Shown here piece by piece: positions 19,576-24,672 of a stretch of 24,672 nt of DNA (position 1 is the stretch's first letter; the number at the start of each line of letters is the position of its first letter). The DNA is from Pelargonium nanum (taxonomy: Eukaryota; Streptophyta; Magnoliopsida; Geraniales; Geraniaceae), in assembly GCA_036897485.1 (NCBI GenBank), contig JAYMTF010001276.1, forward strand, positions 1-24,672. The letters are read 5' to 3'. The notes under the pieces were generated by a model. It saw only the letters and a program-made list of their open reading frames with translations, was not told where the DNA came from and searched no databases. The translations under genes and the position numbers were made by a program.

Positions 19576-21413
19576 ATGGATTTGACACCACCTTCTCACC
19601 GATCCAAATCGGCCTCGCGACTCGCCCGGATCGAAAATTTCGCAATTGAAAGTGAAGTGACGCGTGATCTTTCTCTCGATCTAATCCCATCGTCTCCCAA
19701 GAACACGCCGTCGCCGTCGAAATCCCCTCTGTGCCGCCAATCTCCCAATTCCCTTTCGCTCAAAGAACTACTGCTTCTCTCTCCTTCGCCTCACCGGAGA
19801 TCCAGAGCCCGTCTCGCCGAGAGGCTTGAAGCTGAGGAGGTCGCAGAGCCAACTGGGTCGCGCCGGCGGTGCAAGAACAGGGGAGCTCAAATGGGTCTAT
19901 TAAGTTGCGCTTCTCCGAGGAGCAGCCGGAGGCTGCGGAGGCGATCGGAGGTTGAGGTTCGAGAGGAGAAGGATCCAGGTGTGCCGGAAGAGATCGTGAA
20001 GGGAAAAAAGAGGAGAAACAGTGGTCGGTCGAAGAAAGAGAAGCTAAGCTCCGTCCCTGCCGTTCCTTCTTCGAGTTCAGCTCCAAGTATGTATTCAATA
20101 TCAGTTAATATTTCACCATTTTCTTTGATTCTTGAAGTTGTATTGATTTTGGTATGCGATTTTTCTATTTTGGATTCCCAGAAATAGATGATTGTGGTGG
20201 AGGCAATCTGGATCGAATTGGGCAGCTGATGATTGATTTGATCATGTGGAAAGATGCAGCAAAATCGACTCTTTGGTTTGGATTTGGGACAATCTGCTTC
20301 TTGTCCTCTTGCTTCACCAGAGGACTCAACTTCAGCGTTTTCTCAGCCATTTCACAAATAGGTCTCCTCTTGTTGGGAGCATCATTTTTCTCAAATTCAA
20401 TCTTTCAAAGGTACCAATCCAATTCCTTGTAACTTTCTAGAACTATCTTTCATAGATTTTGTAATTCATTTGGGTTTGGTTGAATGACAGAAACAATACT
20501 GTTAGCCGGAGAGACCTTAAGATTAATGAAAATGACATTTTACGGGTCGCGAGACTGATACTTCCAGCTACAAATCTTGCAATTTCAAAGACAAGGGATC
20601 TTTTCTCAGGAGACCCAACCACAACTCTCAAGGTAACAAGTAGAACCTTTTGTTTCCTAATTGTGTGCCTTGTTTGATGTTGCCCAATTGGGTCACTGAA
20701 TTTAGCTACTGTTTCTGGTTCTACAGGTAGCACCAATTCTTCTTTTAGGAGCTGAGTACGGTCACCTGATTACACTGTGGAGGCTCTGTGCATTAGGTAA
20801 TATCTTGTCCATAACTCAATTTGTTAGTAGATAGTCCCATGAATTTCTAGCTGATGTTTTCAAAATTGTGCAGGGTTTTTCATCAGCTTTTCTGTCCCAA
20901 AACTGTACTCGAACTATTCTGTTCAGATAAACCAGAAAGGTATGTGTTGTAGAAATGTGATAAATGAGTATTTTTGGCTCTTCAAGTTCATGTTTTGATA
21001 CTGAAAAATGTGGCTTATGCAAATGCAGCCGAGATATTGAAATGTTGGGTAATGGATGCATGGAGAGGGTGCTCGCACAAGAAGATTGTGGCAGCATCAG
21101 CAGCCACCGCCTTTTGGAACTTATCGTCTGTAAAAACACGCATCTTTACAGGTAATTTTCATTGACGTTCAAACACAAATGCGAGTCACATGAAATGAAT
21201 ACTGGTGTTTTCTGGATGTTGGTTCTGATTTTGGATCTTGTATTGTTTGCAGCATTCTTATCTCTGGTTATAATCAAATACTGCCGGCAACATTCAGCAG
21301 TAAATTTGGAAGAAGAGACGGCGCAAGAAGCAGCAGCAGCAACAGTAGTAGCAGTGCAAGATGAGGAGGAGCACCAAGCATTAGTGGTGGTGGCAAAAGC
21401 AGGATCATCATAA
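19576..21413 (+). CDS. Reticulon-like protein, RTNLB17/18/21 type
   Basis: Seven exons join in phase with consensus splice sites: 19576-20086, 20182-20410, 20491-20632, 20727-20796, 20874-20939, 21029-21151 and 21253-21413, giving about 433 residues. Exon 1 encodes a ~170-residue Ser/Arg/Lys-rich cytosolic N region. The reticulon homology domain starts in exon 2 (LMIDLIMWKDAAKSTLWFGF) with the first hydrophobic hairpin (FLSSCFTRGLNF and on); the second lies around ITLWRLCALGFFISFSVPKLY, and the closing stretch is AFLSLVIIKYCR. The C tail is Glu- and Ala-rich. Reticulons shape tubular endoplasmic reticulum by wedging two hairpins into the membrane. The long N region and WKDAAKST motif point to the RTNLB17/18/21 subgroup; the synteny with the next gene favours RTNLB18. 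Confidence 0.9.
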
Positions 21414-22125
21414 AAGCAATAGCAAAATTATGTTAATCAACCAGTCAACTAGAACTGAGACAACAAATCAGTGTAATGTGTATGCATGCTCTCCTTCATA
21501 ACCGACTCTTCGGTTTTCAACTTCTACAAATACTCGGAAGTTTACTCATCCGGTCATCCCTGTTCAGCATAAAATCTACAAGAAACTGAAGCTAGAATTT
21601 CTTGTGTTTTGTAATGATTGACAATGTATGTACAAATAATGGGAGGTTCTCCATGGAATGCACCCATCCATGCTCATATCAACCACAAGAAATAAAAGAA
21701 GGCTTTAATTTTTAAATATATATGGCAATTAGGAAAAGAGTGCTCACAAGACTTGCCAAGTAAAGCTTGGATCGAGATCATCTTCTCGTACTCTTGTTCT
21801 AGGCACGAGCTATAACTTTACATCATATTGAAACAGTCACCAAGACCCCAAAGCCTTAAACAAGACAGTCATCAAGTATCCTTTTTATTGACAATATATG
21901 ACTATTTACTTTCCAAATCCAGATATGCAAGATCATGAAGTGCAGCAATGACTGATCTCCTAAATCCAATCACAATCACAATTACACTTGAGTTATAGTT
22001 TAGGAAGAAAAAAAATACAAATCCAGTAGATTTGTGCATAAAATTGCATCCCAATTACCAGTTCATAATGCAACAAAAAGTAAACCCCTTGCAACTCTGA
22101 AATATTCACTTCCGAAACATACCAA
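21414..22125. other. Convergent 3' flanks of the reticulon and OB-fold genes
   Basis: Both genes end here tail to tail, so the ~710 bases hold two 3' UTRs and a spacer. AATAAA occurs on the plus strand at about 21692. No coding feature is recognised. Confidence 0.5.
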
Positions 22126-23837
22126 TCACTCCTGAACAACATTAACTAGTTCGTACTCAACTAGAGAAAGATTGTTATCTTCTTTAACTACGAATTTTGC
22201 AGGATCTGTAACTTCAACACGCCCCCATTTGTCAACTGCTAGCCTCATTGTCCCCTTAAACATGTCAATCTTGGCATTGCGAAGAATCACAGTGGCGCCT
22301 GGCTGCATAAGGTCAACTGCAAACATAGAAAGCCATAAATACAAACTAGATAACAGCAGCACCCCAACTATTTGCAAATAGAATCAATAGTTCATGAGCT
22401 TGACAGCAGATTTGGATGAGTATAAAAAATAGTCCATAAAACCCATGCCTGCTACCCTTGTATTACATGCCAATGTCCCAAGCATAATAGAGCAAAGAGA
22501 AATTCAGAGAGAACATATATATGATAGTTTAGTAAATGAGAAGCTAGAGCCAACCAAATAGATTAAATATAAACAAAACCAATGATAAAGCAATTAAGTT
22601 CAGATACACGTGTGAAACAAAGAAAGTGAACAATTAGCCCTCTTCTGTTGGGGTCATATAAATTCAGTATATAACCAGATTACAACAAACATGAAATTCT
22701 ACTATAATACAACATACAACTATGTCAGGCCAGCAGAGAGGAGGCTTCTTAAATTGAGAAGCTAAAAATAGCCCAACCGTTCTGGGCTTCTTAAAATTGA
22801 GACTATAATGCCTCTATTTTATTTGACAATAAATCAAAAAGCTGCATTTTTTATCCCTTCAAATTCCTGATTCCTATGAACCTTTAAGATTATGACAATA
22901 TAGATTAATTGATTGAAGATGGCTCGTTAGATGAGGAAGACAACACTCATGCTATTCAAATTATGGCAATCTCTACACAATGATGAGTATCATCATGACA
23001 GTCAGACATAGAAGTTAATTTGGCTTCTTAACAGAATGTAGCTGTTAAAGAGGTGCTATTTAATGATTTAGGTGTTAATTTGATATTTACTGACGATAGA
23101 GCTATTAATGATGACACTGCATATCTTTGATGCTACTATATTATGATACTTACAGAGATCATTGTTTCTTAAGGACTAACAAAACTCAACTCATTATACA
23201 AGACAGCCAAAAACTCCCTAAACAATCAATTTCTCAGCAACAACATGTCCAGATAGGTAATATACAATTATACACTAAAACAGTAACAATAAAAGGCCAT
23301 CATGGAAACTCATACACTAAAGTAATAGACAAAATTAGAAAAATCAATGTGTTCAAATTCCATTTTCTCAAGCTCCTACTAAACATTCTCTCAGAATCAA
23401 ATCAGAGCCTGATAAAGCTAATATATGAGAATACACTTAAGAGATTTAGTTTCACGTTGACTTCCACATATACATGCCTATTACTTCAATCAGTTTCCTA
23501 CCTAATCTACTTTACCGGAAATTAAACACATCAAAGCAACACACAAGCGGAACAGGCACAGAGGGATGGGCAGAGGTCAAACAGTACCTTGCTCGTTGCG
23601 GGCAGTGAAGACGATGGTTCCAGTGTCGTCCCCGACGAGGCACTCCGCGATGCGAGCAGGACGAGAGGTCTGCGAAAGGACCATTGTTCGGGGCTTGCTG
23701 GTGACGGTCACGGGCTTTGAGCTCACAACCTTGACCGTCAGAGTGTGACCGTTGGTACCAGGCTTCAGCTGATCTACCGTCGTGAAAACTGGCTTCCTCT
23801 TCGGTGTCGCTGTCATCGCCGGCTTAGCTGTTGCCAT
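22126..23837 (-). CDS. OB-fold nucleic-acid-binding-like protein (At4g28440 family)
   Basis: Two exons, 23837-23588 and 22316-22126, are joined in phase 1 across a 1,271-bp intron (CAAG/GTACTG to TTTGCAG/TTGACC), giving 146 residues, the usual family length. The start is the ATG at 23837 (MATA); the frame upstream holds only a TTG. After a short Thr/Lys/Pro N terminus come VDQLKPGTNGHTLTVKVV, the RPARIAECLVGDDTGTIVF strand pair, ILRNAKIDMFKGTMRLAVDKWGRVEV and NNLSLVEYELVN. This is a single OB-fold domain, as in the uncharacterised Arabidopsis protein At4g28440 and SOSS-B/NABP-like single-strand binders. Nucleic-acid binding is inferred from the fold. The large intron holds no recognisable gene. 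Confidence 0.92.
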
Positions 23838-23899
23838 GACCAATTCAGAAGCAAAAACCTAGATTTGGTTCAGAGGTTGAAATGGTGTGAGACCAGACT

Positions 23900-24024
23900 T
23901 TAGGGTTTACTTGTTACTCTGCTGATTTTGGGGTTTTGCCTTTTCGATTACTCGTCTAGCATTTAATTTCTGTTTCCTTTTTTCTTTTCTTTTTTGAGAT
24001 GGATTGGGCTCATTTCTCGGCCCA
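23900..24024 (-). promoter_or_regulatory. Telo-box and site II motifs, OB-fold gene promoter
   Basis: On the minus strand AAACCCTAA (telo-box) lies at 23908-23900 and TGGGCC at 24024-24019; TGGGCT is on the plus strand at 24005-24010. This pairing is typical of plant genes active in dividing cells, such as those for ribosomal proteins. Confidence 0.6.
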
Positions 24025-24124
24025 TGATTAAGTTGGAATTGTGTTGCAAAGGTCTCCATAGTCCATCACATTGAGAAAATTAATTTTATTATATGCTAGA
24101 GTGAGAGCAACTGTGTTTTAATCA

Positions 24125-24480
24125 AGTTTTAGTGGTTGAGACTTAAACAAGGAGAAAAAATGAACGGATGTTATGCGCCTACAAATTTATTAGAAGTATA
24201 TAACTATAAATTTATGAGATTGCATCATATCGTTGATATGAGTAAGATATTTTTTGTCTTTCTCGAGAGCAAAGAGTATCAATCAAGCTATTAGTGACTG
24301 AGACTCGGTCAAGATAAAAATAAAATTATGCGGACATGCCACTACGCCCACAAATTTAGTGGACGGGTATGAAGTGTTCATTCATAAGATGACATCACCT
24401 CATTAACATGGTCGAGTCTCAACCCTAAAACTCAACCGAGAATCAATATAAATGAATTCGGGCAGGCGCTCTGCGCCCAT
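24125..24480. repeat. Diverged direct repeat array, unclassified
   Basis: Three stretches beginning near 24130, 24290 and 24410 share a pattern: a GTGGTTGAGACT or GACTGAGACT-like start, a purine-rich run, then a CGCCTACAAATTT or CGCCCACAAATTT-like end (the third reads CGCCCATAAACC). Similarity is clear between the first two and weak for the third. The family is not recognised. Confidence 0.4.
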
Positions 24481-24554
24481 AAACCGGGCTCTACAATTAA
24501 CTGAATTACTCAACTGAATTAATTTAGTGAGTTAAACGTGAATTATTAACTATA

Positions 24555-24672
24555 CTAGATGGTGATTCTGTGCGTTGCACGGAAAAATTTTCTTCTTTTA
24601 TCCTTCATTTTGTATGGTATATCAAACAAAATGGTATATAAGTAGTTAAAATTTTGAATCTTTTATAATAAT
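24555..24672 (-). mobile_element. Possible Helitron 3' terminus
   Basis: Read on the minus strand, a hairpin (GTGC-AAC-GCAC core, 24580-24570) is followed after ~11 bases by CTAG (24558-24555) and then T, which fits the Helitron 3' end (hairpin, short spacer, CTRR, host T). The body would lie to the right, beyond the window. The GTGCGTTGCAC motif recurs widely in plant genomes; the class assignment is uncertain. Confidence 0.35.

Noticed and set aside
23127-23525. A 132-residue open frame in the OB-fold gene intron.
   Set aside because: No recognisable motif and AT-rich composition; it lies inside a well-supported intron and antisense to it.

Overview
The window looks like nuclear DNA of a dicot-type flowering plant. 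Intergenic sequence is AT-rich, the genes carry short GT-AG introns, core promoters have plant TATA, RY, site II and telo-box motifs, and plant-type LINE, SINE and Mutator-like repeats are present. The species cannot be named from sequence alone.

Layout, left to right. (1) 0.37-6.3 kb: two minus-strand genes for secreted ribosome-inactivating-protein-like enzymes (RIP; rRNA N-glycosylase fold). Each carries a ~280-residue C-terminal extension made of two related beta-rich units, not the lectin B chain of type II RIPs. The second gene has no ATG in its main exon; a signal-peptide exon 1.2 kb upstream fits it in phase. (2) 7.35-18.45 kb: five secreted PMEI/invertase-inhibitor-like genes (called A-E here), in orientation -, +, +, -, -. 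Four share one short phase-0 intron and A has none. D carries a ~410-residue acidic Asp/Glu/Ser/Pro repeat between signal peptide and inhibitor domain. Promoter blocks are recognisably shared among the five genes. (3) 19.2-23.9 kb: two conserved single-copy-type genes tail to tail, a seven-exon reticulon-like gene (RTNLB17/18/21 type) and a two-exon OB-fold gene (At4g28440 type). From memory, the Arabidopsis counterparts At4g28430 and At4g28440 are also neighbours. (4) The right end is repetitive, with a possible Helitron 3' terminus.

Mobile elements: a 495-bp non-autonomous Mutator-like element with a 9-bp target duplication, a 333-bp 5'-truncated LINE with an RNase H remnant, poly(A) and target duplication, a tRNA-derived SINE head, and the possible Helitron end.

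Inference on function: the left 18 kb is an expanding array of secreted genes (RIP-like and inhibitor-like) beside a conserved housekeeping block. RY (CATGCA) motifs upstream of four of the five PMEI-like genes and of RIP gene 1 raise the possibility of seed or embryo expression. The most unusual objects are the RIP plus double-domain architecture and the acidic, AGP-motif-rich PMEI gene D. All exon borders were read by eye from splice motifs, phase and paralogue comparison; no database search was run.
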